From Iamia majanohamensis (GTDB lineage: Bacteria > Actinomycetota > Acidimicrobiia > Acidimicrobiales > Iamiaceae), in NCBI RefSeq assembly GCF_028532485.1, contig NZ_CP116942.1, forward strand, positions 2,418,001-2,482,000: a stretch of 64,000 bases of DNA, given 5' to 3'. Made by a program: the position numbers and the translations under genes. Each line of letters starts with the position of its first letter. Position 1 is the first letter of the stretch. Of this stretch, positions 44,256 through 58,259 are shown piece after piece. Under the pieces are notes generated by a model that was not told the DNA's origin, searched no databases, and was given only the letters and a program-made list of their open reading frames with translations.

Positions 44256-45446
44256 CTACAGGCTGAGGGCGGACTTCAGGTCGTCGACCCGGGTGGTCTT
44301 CTCCCACGGCAGGTCGCCCTTGCGCCCGAAGTGGCCGTAGGCCGCGGTGTTGGCGTAGATCGGCCGGCGCAGGTCGAGGTCGCGCAGGATGGCCGCGGGG
44401 CGGAGGTCGAAGACCTCGGGCACGACCTTGGCGATCTGGTCGGGGTCGACCTTCTCGGTGCCGAAGGTCTCGACCAGCAGCGAGACCGGGCGGGCCACGC
44501 CGATGGCGTAGGCCACCTGGACCTCGCACTTCTCGGCCGCGCCGGCGGCGACCAGGTTCTTGGCCACCCAGCGGGCCGCGTAGGCGGCCGAGCGGTCGAC
44601 CTTGGACGGGTCCTTGCCGGAGAAGGCGCCGCCGCCGTGGCGGGCCCAGCCGCCGTAGGTGTCGACGATGATCTTGCGCCCGGTGAGGCCGCAGTCGGCG
44701 TGGGGGCCGCCCAGCACGAAGGTGCCGGTGGGGTTCACGTAGACCTGCAGGTCGGGCGAGACCAGGCCCTCGGGCAGGATCGGGTTGATGACCTGCTCGA
44801 TGAGGTCGGGCTTGATGGTGCTGTCGATGTCGATGCCGGGGGCGTGCTGGGTGGAGATCAGCACCGTGCTGATGTCGACCGGCTTGCCGTCCTCGTAGTT
44901 CACCGTGACCTGGGTCTTGGCGTCGGGACGGAGGTAGGGCAGGGTGCCCGCCTTGCGCACCTCGGCCAGGCGCTCGGCCAGGCGGTGGGCCACCCAGATG
45001 GGCAGCGGCATGAGGTCCTCGGTCTCGTCGCAGGCGTAGCCGAACATCATCCCCTGGTCGCCAGCGCCCTGGCTGTTGAGCTCGTCCTCACCGGAGGTGC
45101 CGGTGCGGGTCTCGTAGGCGGTGTCGACGCCCTGGGCGATGTCGGGCGACTGCGGGTCGATGGTGGTGATGACGCCGCAGGTCTTGCCGTCGATGCCGTA
45201 GTCGGCGTCGTCGTAGCCGATGCGCAGGATGGTGTCGCGCACGATCTTGGGGATCTCGACGTAGGCGTCGGTCGTGATCTCGCCGGCGACGAGGGCCAGG
45301 CCGGTGGTCACCAGCGTCTCGCAGGCCACGCGGGCCATGGGGTCCTCGGCCAGGATGGCGTCGAGGATCGAGTCGGAGATCTGGTCGGCCATCTTGTCGG
45401 GATGGCCCTCCGTCACTGACTCGGACGTGAAGGTGAAGCGGCTCAC
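44256..45446 (-). CDS. metK: S-adenosylmethionine synthase
   Basis: 396 residues. It makes S-adenosylmethionine from methionine and [15 protein letters not shown] near the start, [14 protein letters not shown], the P-loop-like [18 protein letters not shown] and the basic end [11 protein letters not shown] are all present. GTG 45446 has AAGGAG 8 nt upstream, one of the best ribosome-binding sites in the window. The 25-bp gap to coaBC leaves no room for a SAM riboswitch. Confidence 0.97.
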   Translation of the reverse strand: MSRFTFTSESVTEGHPDKMADQISDSILDAILAEDPMARVACETLVTTGLALVAGEITTDAYVEIPKIVRDTILRIGYDDADYGIDGKTCGVITTIDPQSPDIAQGVDTAYETRTGTSGEDELNSQGAGDQGMMFGYACDETEDLMPLPIWVAHRLAERLAEVRKAGTLPYLRPDAKTQVTVNYEDGKPVDISTVLISTQHAPGIDIDSTIKPDLIEQVINPILPEGLVSPDLQVYVNPTGTFVLGGPHADCGLTGRKIIVDTYGGWARHGGGAFSGKDPSKVDRSAAYAARWVAKNLVAAGAAEKCEVQVAYAIGVARPVSLLVETFGTEKVDPDQIAKVVPEVFDLRPAAILRDLDLRRPIYANTAAYGHFGRKGDLPWEKTTRVDDLKSALSL

Positions 45447-45471
45447 TGATGGGTCTCCTTGTTGCTCTGGA

Positions 45472-46722
45472 TCACGGGCTCTGCGCCGGGGCCCCCTGCG
45501 CCGCGGCGCGAGGGCGCAGGGCCACCACGGCATCGATCACGGCGCGCGCCACGGCGCGCTTGTCGCTCAGGGGCACATCTTTGTCGATCCCGTCGGCCCC
45601 GACGAGCACCACCTGGTTGGTGTCGTGCTCGAAGCCGACCCCGGGGGCGCCGACGTCGTTGGCCACGATGAGGTCGAGGCCCTTGCGGGTGAGCTTGCCC
45701 CGGGCGTTGGCGAGGACGTCGTCGGTCTCGGCCGCGAAGCCGACCAGGACCTGGCCGGCGGGCTTGTCGCGGCCCAGGTCGACGAGGAAGTCGTGGGTGG
45801 GCTCGAGGGTGATGGCGGGCGGGCCGGCGTCCTTCTTGATCTTGCCGGGGGCGGGGTCGGCGGGGCGGAAGTCGGCCACCGCGGCGGCCATCACCACCAC
45901 GTCGACCTCCGGGGCCCGGGGGACGACGGCGGCCTCCATGTCGGCCGCGCTCTCGACCCGCACGACCTCGGCCACGCCGGGCGGGGTGGGGCGGTCGACG
46001 GTGGTGACGAGGGTGACCGCGGCCCCCCGGGCCGCGGCCTCGGCGGCCACCGCGTAGCCCTGCTTGCCCGACGAGCGGTTGCTGATGACCCGGACCGCGT
46101 CGATGCGCTCGCGGGTGCCGCCGGCGGTGACGAGCACCCGGGCGCCGTCGAGGTCGCGGGGCACCACGGCGCCGGCGACGGCGGCCACGACGGTCGCGGG
46201 GTCCGCCAGGCGCCCGGCCCCGACGTCGCCGCCGGCCAGGCGGCCGGCCTCGGGCGGCACGACGGTGACCCCCCGGCGGGCCAGGGTGGCCAGGTTCTCC
46301 TGCACCGCGGGCTGCTCCCACATCTCGGTGTGCATGGCCGGGGCCACCACCACCGGGGCCCGGGTGGCGAGCAGGGTCGCGGTGAGCACGTCGGCCGAGC
46401 GCCCCGTGGCCAGGTCGGCGAGCAGGCGGGCCGTGGCGGGGGCCACCACCACGACGTCGGCGGCCTGGCCCAACCGGGTGTGGGGGATGGGGTCGGAGCC
46501 GTCGAACAGCGACGTGAGGGCGGGCTCGCTGGCGAGGGCGGAGAAGGTGGTGGCACCGACGAAGCGCTGGGCCCCGTCGGTGAGCACGGGGGCCACGTGG
46601 GCGCCGGCGTCGACCAGGCGGCGGCACACCTCGACCGCCTTGTAGGCGGCGATGCCGCCGGTGACGCCGAGCACGACGGTGCGGCCGGCCAGCGCCGGGT
46701 GCGGGGTCGGGGGCGCGGTCAC
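45472..46722 (-). CDS. coaBC: Bifunctional phosphopantothenoylcysteine decarboxylase/synthetase
   Basis: 416 residues. The N-terminal FMN-dependent decarboxylase ([30 protein letters not shown], with His where E. coli has Asn, as I recall also in mycobacteria) and C-terminal synthetase ([40 protein letters not shown]) make 4'-phosphopantetheine for coenzyme A. GTG 46722. It follows rpoZ in the conserved actinobacterial order. Confidence 0.96.
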   Translation of the reverse strand: MTAPPTPHPALAGRTVVLGVTGGIAAYKAVEVCRRLVDAGAHVAPVLTDGAQRFVGATTFSALASEPALTSLFDGSDPIPHTRLGQAADVVVVAPATARLLADLATGRSADVLTATLLATRAPVVVAPAMHTEMWEQPAVQENLATLARRGVTVVPPEAGRLAGGDVGAGRLADPATVVAAVAGAVVPRDLDGARVLVTAGGTRERIDAVRVISNRSSGKQGYAVAAEAAARGAAVTLVTTVDRPTPPGVAEVVRVESAADMEAAVVPRAPEVDVVVMAAAVADFRPADPAPGKIKKDAGPPAITLEPTHDFLVDLGRDKPAGQVLVGFAAETDDVLANARGKLTRKGLDLIVANDVGAPGVGFEHDTNQVVLVGADGIDKDVPLSDKRAVARAVIDAVVALRPRAAAQGAPAQSP

Positions 46723-46756
46723 GGGGAGGGGGGCGCCGGGCGGGCCGGCGCCGGGC

Positions 46757-47101
46757 TCAGCTGGCGCCGTCGCCCTGCTCCGCCTCGAGGGCGGCGGCGT
46801 CGGCGGCGGCGGCGGCCTCGGCGGCCGCGGCCTCGGCCAGCTCCTCCTCGGTCGGCGGGTCGACGGGGACGATCTTGTCGGCCGCGATCTCCTCGAAGGC
46901 GATGGAGAGGGGCTTGCGGGCCACGCTCGTGACCTGCGGCGGCACCAGGGTGCCCAGGCCCTCGCCCAGCTGGCCGAAGTAGGAGTTGATCTGCCGGGCC
47001 CGGGTGGCGCCCAGGGTGACCAGCTTGAACTTCGACTCCTCGGCCCGGGTGGTGAGGTCCTCGATGGCCGGGTTCATCATCGTGTCGTGCTGCCAGCTCA
47101 T
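46757..47101 (-). CDS. rpoZ: RNA polymerase omega subunit
   Basis: 114 residues. NPAIEDLTTRAEESKFKLVT and ARQINSYFGQLGEGLG are the omega fold that clamps beta-prime; PLSIAFEEIAADKI closes it. An Ala/Glu-rich tail of about 30 residues follows. ATG 47101 is taken; the ATG pair at codons 8-9 is an alternative. TAGCGT (47146-47141 on the minus strand) may be its own promoter, with GAGGA before the start. Confidence 0.94.
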   Translation of the reverse strand: MSWQHDTMMNPAIEDLTTRAEESKFKLVTLGATRARQINSYFGQLGEGLGTLVPPQVTSVARKPLSIAFEEIAADKIVPVDPPTEEELAEAAAAEAAAAADAAALEAEQGDGAS

Positions 47102-47196
47102 CGGTGCGTCCTCGAGGGGGTCGGGCGTGGGCGACTGACCACGCTACAGGGTGACGGGCGTCGGGCGCGAACGGTGGCGGCGGCGCCGGGGCCCGC

Positions 47197-47721
47197 TCAG
47201 GCCCGGGCCGCGGCCACCACCGCGGCCGTCAGGGCCTCGGGGTCGGCGGCGGTGGAGTCGAGCACCAGGTCGTAGGGCGCCATGTCGGCGATGTCGATGG
47301 CGTAGTAGGTCCGGTAGCGCTCGGCCTCGCTGGCCTCCCGGGCGTCGTTCTCGGCCCGGGCCCGCCCCGGGTCCGAGCCCTCCCGCGCCGCCACCCGCCG
47401 GGCCCGCTCGTCGGGGTCGCAGGCCAGCCACACCCGCAGCGCGGCCAGGCCCTCGTTGCGGGCGATCCAGCCGGCCAGGCGGGACTCCAGGACCACGTCG
47501 CCCCGCGCCCCCCGGTCGGCCAGGCGGGCGTCGAGCTCCTCGTCGATGCGGGGGTCGGCCTCGGCCAGGGCCCCGAAGGGGGCCAGCCCCAGGCCCCGCT
47601 CGGCCGCCATGGCCCGAAACACCTGGCCCCCGTCGACGTGGTCGAGGGCGAGGGCGTCGGCGACCCGGCGGGCCAGCGTGCTGGTGCCCGAGCCGGGCAG
47701 GCCGGAGATGGTGACGAGCAC
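47197..47721 (-). CDS. cmk: Archaeal-type cytidylate kinase
   Basis: 174 residues. The sequence matches, in my memory, the archaeal CMP kinase family rather than bacterial Cmk or Gmk: TISGLPGSGTSTLARRVA, where the P-loop Lys is Thr as in the archaeal enzymes; DGGQVFRAMAAERGLGLAPF; DPRIDEELDARLAD; VVLESRLAGWIARN; and YYAIDIADMAPYDLVLDST. It should phosphorylate CMP or dCMP. The slot between mihF and rpoZ normally holds guanylate kinase. ATG or GTG 47721. Specificity for CMP is inferred from family resemblance. Confidence 0.85.
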   Translation of the reverse strand: MLVTISGLPGSGTSTLARRVADALALDHVDGGQVFRAMAAERGLGLAPFGALAEADPRIDEELDARLADRGARGDVVLESRLAGWIARNEGLAALRVWLACDPDERARRVAAREGSDPGRARAENDAREASEAERYRTYYAIDIADMAPYDLVLDSTAADPEALTAAVVAAARA

Positions 47722-47790
47722 GTCAGGCCCCCACCGCTCGCCCCTGGCGGGGCGCGTCGACGAGGAGGGGGGGCCCGGCGGGCCGGGTGC

Positions 47791-48102
47791 TCAGAAGGCG
47801 TCGAGCAGGGCCTTGCGCTGCTGGGCGCCGAGGCCCTTCAGCGTCCGGCTCTCGGCGATCCCGATGTCCTCCATCGTGCGCCGGGCCTTCACCTTGCCCA
47901 CGCCGGGCAGGGACTCGAGCACGGCGAGCACCTTGGTCTTGCCCACGATGGTGTCGCCGTCGGCCTGTCCGAGGACCTCGGAGAGGCTGAGCGAGCCCAT
48001 CTTGAGCTTCTCCTTGAGCTCGGCCCGCGCCTTGCGCGCGGCTGCGGCCTTGGCCAGGGCGGCTTCGCGCTGCTCGGGCGTCAGTTGTGGGGGCTGTGGC
48101 AT
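47791..48102 (-). CDS. mihF: Integration host factor, actinobacterial type
   Basis: 103 residues. An N-terminal basic helix (PEQREAALAKAAAARKARAE) and the helix-two-turns-helix core (VLAVLESLPGVGKVKARRTM, then EDIGIAESRTLKGLGAQQ) are diagnostic of mIHF, an essential nucleoid protein in mycobacteria. ATG 48102 lies 6 nt after TAGGGT (48114-48109), a leaderless pattern giving it a promoter separate from pyrF. Confidence 0.95.
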   Translation of the reverse strand: MPQPPQLTPEQREAALAKAAAARKARAELKEKLKMGSLSLSEVLGQADGDTIVGKTKVLAVLESLPGVGKVKARRTMEDIGIAESRTLKGLGAQQRKALLDAF

Positions 48103-48165
48103 GCGCCGACCCTACTCCCGGGACCCACCTCGGACGTGTCAAACGCCACACCCCCTGCGGGTGGG

Positions 48166-48882
48166 TCAGGCCGCGGCGACCGCGGCCGCGACCGCGGCGG
48201 CCGCCGCCGGGCGGTCGTCGGCACCGGTCACCGTGCGTCCCACGACCAGGATGTCGGCCCCCGCGGAGGCGGCGTCGCCCGGGGTGGCCGACCGCTTCTG
48301 GTCGTTGGGGTCGTCGCCGGGCAGGCGGATGCCGGGGACGGCCTTCACCATGGCGGGGGCGAAGGTGCGGGCCTCCTCGAGGTCGGAGGCCGCGCACACC
48401 ACCCCGCCGCAGCCCGCCTCCATGGCGACGGTGAGGCGCTTGCCCAGGATGTGGGAGGGGGCGCCGGTGTCGCTGGTGAGGATGGTGACGGCCAGAGAGG
48501 TGGGCGCGGGCAGGTCGGCCGCCTCGGCCCCCTCGCGCAGGCCCTGGTCGCCGGCGCGGAGCATGTCGCGCCCGCCGAAGGCGTGCATGGTGACGTAGGA
48601 GGCCCCGAGGGCGCCGAGCACCTTGGACGCCTTGTGCACGGTGGTCGGGATGTCGTGCAGCTTGAGGTCGACGAACACGTCGTAGCCCAGGTCCCGGAGG
48701 GGGGCGATGACGTCGGGGCCCACCGCGCTGTAGAGCTCGAGGCCCACCTTGGCCACACCGAACCAGGGCCGCATCTCCCGGGCCAGGCGGGTGGCCTCGA
48801 CCATGTCGTCGAGGTCGAGGACGACGGCCAGGCGGCTGCGGACGTCCTCGCTGACCTCGGGCGCGGTGGTGGGTGCGTTCAT
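48166..48882 (-). CDS. pyrF: Orotidine 5'-phosphate decarboxylase
   Basis: 238 residues. It makes UMP from OMP. The catalytic D-x-K-x-x-D motif is VFVDLKLHDIPTT (D72, K74, D77); PGIRLPGDDPNDQKRSATPG binds phosphate and GADILVVGRTVTGADD ends the barrel. This is the short PyrF type seen in E. coli and Bacillus. The ATG at 48882 overlaps the pyrD stop (ATGA). Confidence 0.95.
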   Translation of the reverse strand: MNAPTTAPEVSEDVRSRLAVVLDLDDMVEATRLAREMRPWFGVAKVGLELYSAVGPDVIAPLRDLGYDVFVDLKLHDIPTTVHKASKVLGALGASYVTMHAFGGRDMLRAGDQGLREGAEAADLPAPTSLAVTILTSDTGAPSHILGKRLTVAMEAGCGGVVCAASDLEEARTFAPAMVKAVPGIRLPGDDPNDQKRSATPGDAASAGADILVVGRTVTGADDRPAAAAAVAAAVAAA

Positions 48883-49787
48883 CTCAGGCCTCCGGTGAGC
48901 TCGGCCACGGCCGGGATCCCCCGACGGCGGCACCAGTGTTCCAGGTCGCGCTGCACGCGAGAGGGAGCCCTCGGGTCGGCGAAGGTGGCCGTGCCCACCT
49001 GCACCGCGGAGGCCCCGGCGAGGAGCAGCTCGACCGCGGTGGCGGCGTCGGCGACGCCGCCGACGCCCACGATCGGCAGCCCGGGGTGGGCCCGGTGCAC
49101 GTCGTGGACCACCCGCACGGCGACGGGGTGGATCGCCGCGCCCGACAGCCCGCCGCCCCGCTCCCCCGCCCCCAGGCGGTAGGTCCGGGTCTCGGGGTCG
49201 ATGGCCAGGCCCATGACGGTGTTGACCAGGGTGACGGCCTCGGCCCCGGCGTCGGCCGCGGCGCCCGCCACCTCGACCACCCGGGGGGTGTTGGGGCTGA
49301 GCTTGGCCCACCGGGGTCGACCGCAGGCGACCGTCGCGGCCAGCACCTCGGCGGTGGCGTCGGGGTCGTGGGCGAAGAGGTCCCGACCGGCCTCGGTGTT
49401 GGGGCAGGACAGGTTGACCTCGACGGCGACCACCTCGTCTCCGACGCCCGCCAGCGCCTCGGCGGCCCGGCGGTAGTCGTCGACCGAGCGGCCCCAGATG
49501 CTGGCCACCACCCGCGCCCCGGCGGCCGCCAGGGCGGGGAGGTCGTCGGCCCGCCAGGCGGCCACGCCGGGGCCCTGGAGACCCACGCTGTTCAGCATCC
49601 CGGCCGCGGCGGCGTGCACCCGGGGGGCCGGGTTGCCGGGCCACGGGTCGGCCGACAGCGACTTCACCACCACCGCACCGAGGGCCGAGAGGTCCTGGTA
49701 GGCGGCCAGCTCGGCGCCGTGACCGGCCGTGCCCGACGCCGTCATCACCGGCGACGGGAGCCGGACCGACCCCACCTCCACGTCCAT
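48879..49787 (-). CDS. pyrD: Dihydroorotate dehydrogenase, class 1 (1B-like)
   Basis: 302 residues. FMN enzyme of the soluble class 1: catalytic Cys C128 in VEVNLSCPN (class 2 has Ser), GNPAPRVHAAAAGMLNSVGL and a GGVADAATAVELLLAGASAV phosphate site. The GMLNSVGL style fits class 1B, which normally needs the iron-sulfur partner PyrK to pass electrons to NAD. No pyrK is in this window: the slot upstream holds only repeats. ATG 49787 gives MDVEVGSVRLPSPVMTASG. Confidence 0.93.
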   Translation of the reverse strand: MDVEVGSVRLPSPVMTASGTAGHGAELAAYQDLSALGAVVVKSLSADPWPGNPAPRVHAAAAGMLNSVGLQGPGVAAWRADDLPALAAAGARVVASIWGRSVDDYRRAAEALAGVGDEVVAVEVNLSCPNTEAGRDLFAHDPDATAEVLAATVACGRPRWAKLSPNTPRVVEVAGAAADAGAEAVTLVNTVMGLAIDPETRTYRLGAGERGGGLSGAAIHPVAVRVVHDVHRAHPGLPIVGVGGVADAATAVELLLAGASAVQVGTATFADPRAPSRVQRDLEHWCRRRGIPAVAELTGGLR

Positions 49788-49857
49788 GGCGCACGGCGGG
49801 AGGTCCCGCTCCCGGCGCCGCCGCCCCCGGCCCCTCAGCACGCCCCCCTCCACCCGC

Positions 49858-49965
49858 AACCTTGGACGCGACCCCGCCACATCCGGCGGGGTCCGTACGA
49901 GGTTCGCCCGGATCCCCCGGACCTCGGACGGATCCACGCCTCATGCGGCGGGGTCCGTACGAGGC
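49858..49965. repeat. Pair of ~46-bp long-stem palindromic repeats (family F)
   Basis: Units at 49858-49904 and 49921-49965. Each ends GGCGGGGTCCGTACGAGG; the left arms (CCTTGGACGCGACCCCGCC and CCTCGGACGGATCCACGCC) are imperfect complements, giving stems of about 18 bp and 6-nt loops. They lie between carB and pyrD, where pyrK sits in other bacteria. Confidence 0.82.
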
Positions 49966-49980
49966 TGGCGGGGGGCGACG

Positions 49981-54469
<4,489 letters not shown>

Positions 54470-54473
<4 letters not shown>

Positions 54474-54544
54474 GACGGTCCGCCGGGGCCGGGCACGAAG
54501 GCGCCCCCCGCCGGGCGGCAGAGGGCGTCAGGGGTGTTGCTCAC
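54470..54544 (-). CDS. 24-codon leader ORF coupled to carA
   Basis: GTG 54544 to a TGA that overlaps the carA GTG. The peptide begins [20 protein letters not shown]. Its AGGAG (54556-54552 on the minus strand) is 7 nt from the GTG and directly follows the PyrR-binding hairpin. So PyrR can block this ORF and, through the GTGA overlap, carA. The peptide resembles no family I know; its role is probably the act of translation itself. Confidence 0.6.
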
Positions 54545-54551
54545 GGGGGTT

Positions 54552-54604
54552 CTCCTGCCGTTCGGGCCTCACGGGACCCGCTTCACGGTCAGGCGCCGAC
54601 CGTA
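54552..54604 (-). promoter_or_regulatory. carA promoter box, PyrR-binding hairpin and ribosome-binding site
   Basis: On the minus strand TACGGT (54604-54599), then, 10 nt later, a stem CCGT / ACGG and CGGG / CCCG (54588-54558) enclosing the loop TCCCGTGAGG, then C and AGGAG. The loop fits the PyrR consensus TCC-N-G-N-GAGG-Y. The pyrR leader has the same layout. UMP-bound PyrR would cover or lock the ribosome-binding site of the leader ORF. Confidence 0.78.
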
Positions 54605-54641
54605 GCAGCCCGCCTCGGGAGACCCCCACGCCCGACGGCCC

Positions 54642-55352
54642 TCAGTCGGTGATCTCCAGGCGGATGCGCTTGTTGCCCTTGCCCTTGGACTCGGTCTTGA
54701 CCACGCGGACCCGCCCCACCTCCCCGGTGGAGGGCACGTGGGTGCCGCCGTCGGCCTGCTTGTCGAGCCCGACGATGTCGACCACCCGGATCTCGGGGAC
54801 CGACTCGGGGATGAGGCTCACCTTGGTGCGGATGAGGTCCTCGTCCTCCACGGCCACGTCGCGCGGCAGGAACGACACCTCGATGGGGCGGTCGGCGGCC
54901 ACCTCGGCGTTGACCAGCTCCTCCACCCGGGCCCCGAAGCCCTCCGGCAGCGGGTCGAAGGCGAAGTCCATGCGGGCCGAGAGCGGTTCCATGTTCCCAC
55001 CGGTGACGGGCACGCCCCACTCGTTCCAGATCACGCCGCAGAGGATGTGCAGCGCGGTGTGGGTGCGCATGAGGGCGTGGCGCCGCTCCCAGTCGATGCC
55101 GCCCCACACCCGCTCCCCCACCGCGGGCAGGGCGCCCTCCCCGACCGCGTGCCACACGTCGTCGCCCTCCTTGCGCACCGAGGTCACGTCGAGGCCGGCC
55201 AGGGTCCCGGTGTCGTGGGGCTGGCCCCCGCCGGTCGGGTAGAAGGCGGTGCGGTCGAGGGCGAGGCGGCGGCCCTCGTCGTCGACGGCGGTGACCTCGG
55301 CGTCGAACGCGTGCAGCTCGGCGTCGCGCAGGTACAGCAGCTCGGTGGCCAT
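54642..55352 (-). CDS. AlaX-like alanyl-tRNA editing protein
   Basis: 236 residues. Related to the AlaRS editing domain: DRTAFYPTGGGQPHDTG, the zinc pair HTALH at 98-102, and DGGTHVPSTGEVG from 201. In most relatives the third motif is CGGTH; here the Cys is Asp (D201), so zinc binding may differ. It should hydrolyse Ser or Gly wrongly attached to tRNA-Ala. ATG 55352 is 20 bp after the pyrC stop. Nothing links it to pyrimidines; its position as last gene of the pyrR unit may be chance. Confidence 0.82.
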   Translation of the reverse strand: MATELLYLRDAELHAFDAEVTAVDDEGRRLALDRTAFYPTGGGQPHDTGTLAGLDVTSVRKEGDDVWHAVGEGALPAVGERVWGGIDWERRHALMRTHTALHILCGVIWNEWGVPVTGGNMEPLSARMDFAFDPLPEGFGARVEELVNAEVAADRPIEVSFLPRDVAVEDEDLIRTKVSLIPESVPEIRVVDIVGLDKQADGGTHVPSTGEVGRVRVVKTESKGKGNKRIRLEITD

Positions 55353-55372
55353 GGCCCGAGTCTGCCCCGTGG

Positions 55373-56653
55373 TCAGCGCTGGGCGGCGCCGTCGACGACG
55401 ACGGGCTCGCCGGCGCTGATCGTGTGGCGGACCCGGCCGGTGAGGGTGCGGCCGACGTAGGGGATGTTGCGGCTGCGGCTGGCGGTGGCGCCGGGCTCGA
55501 CGGTCCAGGAGGCGGCCGGGTCGATCACGCACAGGTTGGCCGGGCGACCGGCCTCGACCGGCCCGCCCTGGTCCTCGAGGCCGACCACGGCGGCGGGGCG
55601 CCACGACATGCGGGCCAGCACCTCGGCGAGGGGCAGGTCGAGCACCGCCAGGGCCACGCCCAGGGCGAACTCCAGGCCCAGCATCCCCGGCGGGGCCTGG
55701 TCGAAGGGCTCGTCCTTGGTGTCCTGGGTGTGGGGGGCGTGGTCGGTGGCGATGACGTCGAGGGTCCCGGCCACCACGCCGGCCCGCACCGCGTCGACGT
55801 CCGCGGCGGTGCGCAGCGGCGGGTTGACCTTGAACACGGGGTCGAAGGAGGCGCACTCGGCGTGGGTCAGCAGCATGTGGTGGGGGGTGGCCTCGGCGCT
55901 CACGGCCAGGCCGGAGGCCCGGGCCTCGGCGATCATGGCCACCGAGCCGGCGGTGGACATGTGCTGCATGTGGATGCGTGCCCCGGTGAGGCGGGCCAGG
56001 GCGATGTCGCGGGCGACCATGGCCTCCTCGGCCGCGTGGGGCTGGCCGGCGATGCCGAGGCGCGACGACCACTCCCCCTCGTGCATGTGCCCGCCGGCGG
56101 CCAGGCGGCCGTTCTCGCAGTGCTGGGCCAGGACCACGTCGTGGGGCAGGCCCACCGCGTACTCCATGGCCCGGCGCATGAGCAGGTCGTCCTGCACGCC
56201 GGTGCCGTCGTCGGTGAAGAGGCGGACCCCGAGGTCGGCCATCTCGCCCATGGGGGCGAGGACCTCCCCGGCCCGGTCGACGGTGATGGCCCCCGACGGG
56301 TGCACGGCGCAGAGGGCGGTGCGGCCCAGGTCCTGCACCTCGCGCACCACCGCGGCGGAGTCGATGGCCGGGGTGGTGTTGGGCATGGCCACGACTGCGG
56401 TGAAGCCGCCCAGCGCCGCACACCGGCTGCCGGACTCGACGGTCTCGGCCTCCTCCCTGCCCGGCTGGCGCAGGTGGGCGTGCAGGTCGACCAGGCCGGG
56501 GGCGACGACGCAGCCGCCGGCGTCGAGGGTGCGGTCGGCGTCGAGGTCGGCACCGACCGCGGCGATGCGGCCGTCGACCACGACGACGTCGGCGGTGCGC
56601 TCGCCGGTGGCGTCGAGCACCCGCCCGCCCTTCAGGACCAGGGACTCAGCCAC
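55373..56653 (-). CDS. pyrC: Dihydroorotase
   Basis: 426 residues, class I metal-dependent type. It closes carbamoyl aspartate to dihydroorotate. Metal residues appear in [19 protein letters not shown] and [27 protein letters not shown] is the substrate segment. GTG 56653 overlaps the pyrB end by 8 bp. Confidence 0.96.
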   Translation of the reverse strand: MAESLVLKGGRVLDATGERTADVVVVDGRIAAVGADLDADRTLDAGGCVVAPGLVDLHAHLRQPGREEAETVESGSRCAALGGFTAVVAMPNTTPAIDSAAVVREVQDLGRTALCAVHPSGAITVDRAGEVLAPMGEMADLGVRLFTDDGTGVQDDLLMRRAMEYAVGLPHDVVLAQHCENGRLAAGGHMHEGEWSSRLGIAGQPHAAEEAMVARDIALARLTGARIHMQHMSTAGSVAMIAEARASGLAVSAEATPHHMLLTHAECASFDPVFKVNPPLRTAADVDAVRAGVVAGTLDVIATDHAPHTQDTKDEPFDQAPPGMLGLEFALGVALAVLDLPLAEVLARMSWRPAAVVGLEDQGGPVEAGRPANLCVIDPAASWTVEPGATASRSRNIPYVGRTLTGRVRHTISAGEPVVVDGAAQR

Positions 56654-57677
56654 GGGGGACCTCGGCGGGCTCGGGGGTGCGGGGGGACCGCCCGGTGCGG
56701 GGCGGGTCGGGCGCGGCGCCCTCCGCCCCGGCCCGGCCGGTCAGGTCGGCGGCCTCGGCCACCGGGCGGGCCTCGGCACCGAGGAGGCGGAACAGCACGG
56801 CCATGCGCACGGCGACGCCGTTGCGGACCTGGTCGACGATCACGGCCCGGGGGTCGTCGGCCACCTCGGGGGCGATCTCGACGCCGCGGTTCATGGGCCC
56901 GGGGTGCATCACCACCACGTCGGGGCCGAGCCGCCGGGCCCGGGCCGCGGTGAGCCCGAAGCGGGACGTGTACTCCCGCAGGCTGGGCACCAGGGCCTCG
57001 GTCATGCGCTCGCGCTGCATCCGCAGCAGGGCCACGCAGTCGACGTCGCCCAGCACGGCGTCGAGGTCGTGGCTGACCTCCACCGGCCAGCCCGCCAGCG
57101 ACGGGGGCAGGAGCGTGGGCGGGGCCACCAGGGTGACCCGGGCGCCGAGGGCGGTCAGGGCGTGTACGTCGGCCCGGGCCACCCGGGAGTGCTTGACGTC
57201 GCCCACGACCGCCACCCGGCAGCCGTCGAGCGGCCCCAGCCGGGAGCGGAGGGTGTAGGCGTCGAGGAGGCCCTGGGTCGGGTGGTCGTGCCAGCCGTCG
57301 CCGCCGTTGACCACGCTGGCGTCGATCCACGACGCCACCCGGTGGGGTGCGCCCGAGCAGCGGTGGCGGACCACCACGGCGTCGACGCCCATGGCCTCGA
57401 TGGTGAGGGCGGTGTCGCGCAGCGACTCGCCCTTGTTGACCGACGAGCTGGACACGCTGAAGGTCATGGTGTCGGCCGAGAGCCGCTTGGCCGCGGTCTC
57501 GAACGACAGCCGGGTGCGGGTCGAGTCCTCGAAGAAGAGCGAGGCCACGGTGCGGCCCCGCAGGGCCGGCACCTTGGGCACGGACCGGGCGCTGACCTCG
57601 ACGAAGGCGTCGGTGAGGTCGAGCAGCTCCTCCACGTCGTCGCGCCCGAGGGCGGCGGTGTCGAGCAGGTGCCTCAC
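56646..57677 (-). CDS. pyrB: Aspartate carbamoyltransferase catalytic chain
   Basis: 343 residues. Carbamoyl-phosphate loop [13 protein letters not shown] at about 48-60, [16 protein letters not shown], and [15 protein letters not shown] disordered Pro-rich tail of about 35 residues extends past the family end. No regulatory chain PyrI is nearby. GTG 57677, 10 bp after pyrR. Confidence 0.96.
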   Translation of the reverse strand: MRHLLDTAALGRDDVEELLDLTDAFVEVSARSVPKVPALRGRTVASLFFEDSTRTRLSFETAAKRLSADTMTFSVSSSSVNKGESLRDTALTIEAMGVDAVVVRHRCSGAPHRVASWIDASVVNGGDGWHDHPTQGLLDAYTLRSRLGPLDGCRVAVVGDVKHSRVARADVHALTALGARVTLVAPPTLLPPSLAGWPVEVSHDLDAVLGDVDCVALLRMQRERMTEALVPSLREYTSRFGLTAARARRLGPDVVVMHPGPMNRGVEIAPEVADDPRAVIVDQVRNGVAVRMAVLFRLLGAEARPVAEAADLTGRAGAEGAAPDPPRTGRSPRTPEPAEVPRG

Positions 57678-57687
57678 CGGGGCGCCC

Positions 57688-58254
57688 TCACTTCACCATC
57701 TCCCCCAGGTCGACGCCCTCGGGGTGGACGTCGACCACCTCGTCGCGGCGGGTCGGGAGGTTCTTGCCCACGTAGTCGGGGCGGATCGGCAGCTCCCGGT
57801 GGCCCCGGTCGACCATCACCGCCAGCTGCACCGAGCGGGGCCGGCCGTAGTCGTGCAGCGCGCCCAGGGCGGCCCGGATGGTGCGGCCGGTGAAGAGCAC
57901 GTCGTCGACGAGCACGATGCTGCGGCCGTCGATGTCCTCGGGGATGTCGGTGACGGCCTCGGGCAGCACCGGGCGGATGCCGATGTCGTCGCGGTAGAAG
58001 GCCACGTCGAGCACACCCACCTCGGGGCGGACCTGCTCGATGGAGTCGAGGGCGTCGGCCAGGCGCTCGGCGATCCAGCACCCGCCGGTCTGGAGGCCGA
58101 CGACCAGGACCTCGTCGAGGCCGTGGTTGCGCTCCACCACCTCGTGGGCCATGCGCCAGATGGCCCGGGCCACGTCGTCGGCGTCGAGCACCCGGGTGCG
58201 GGGGACGAAGACGCCGCCGTAGGGCGGGGCGATGCGACGCTCTCTCTCGGCCAC
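57688..58254 (-). CDS. pyrR: PyrR, pyrimidine attenuation protein / uracil phosphoribosyltransferase
   Basis: 188 residues. The PRPP loop [19 protein letters not shown] and the family segments [20 protein letters not shown] and [18 protein letters not shown] are clear. PyrR binds pyr mRNA when UMP is high; Bacillus uses transcription attenuation and mycobacteria block translation. I chose GTG 58254, 5 nt after AGGAG; the GTG at 58260 overlaps that site. Two RNA targets are visible, before this gene and before carA. Confidence 0.95.
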   Translation of the reverse strand: MAERERRIAPPYGGVFVPRTRVLDADDVARAIWRMAHEVVERNHGLDEVLVVGLQTGGCWIAERLADALDSIEQVRPEVGVLDVAFYRDDIGIRPVLPEAVTDIPEDIDGRSIVLVDDVLFTGRTIRAALGALHDYGRPRSVQLAVMVDRGHRELPIRPDYVGKNLPTRRDEVVDVHPEGVDLGEMVK

Positions 58255-58259
58255 TGGCA

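Noticed and set aside
45447-45471. SAM riboswitch upstream of metK
   Set aside because: The gap to coaBC is 25 bp and contains just the ribosome-binding site.
45472-46722. CoaBC active-site change (PAMH for PAMN) as an oddity
   Set aside because: As I recall, mycobacterial CoaBC has the same His, so it is a lineage feature.
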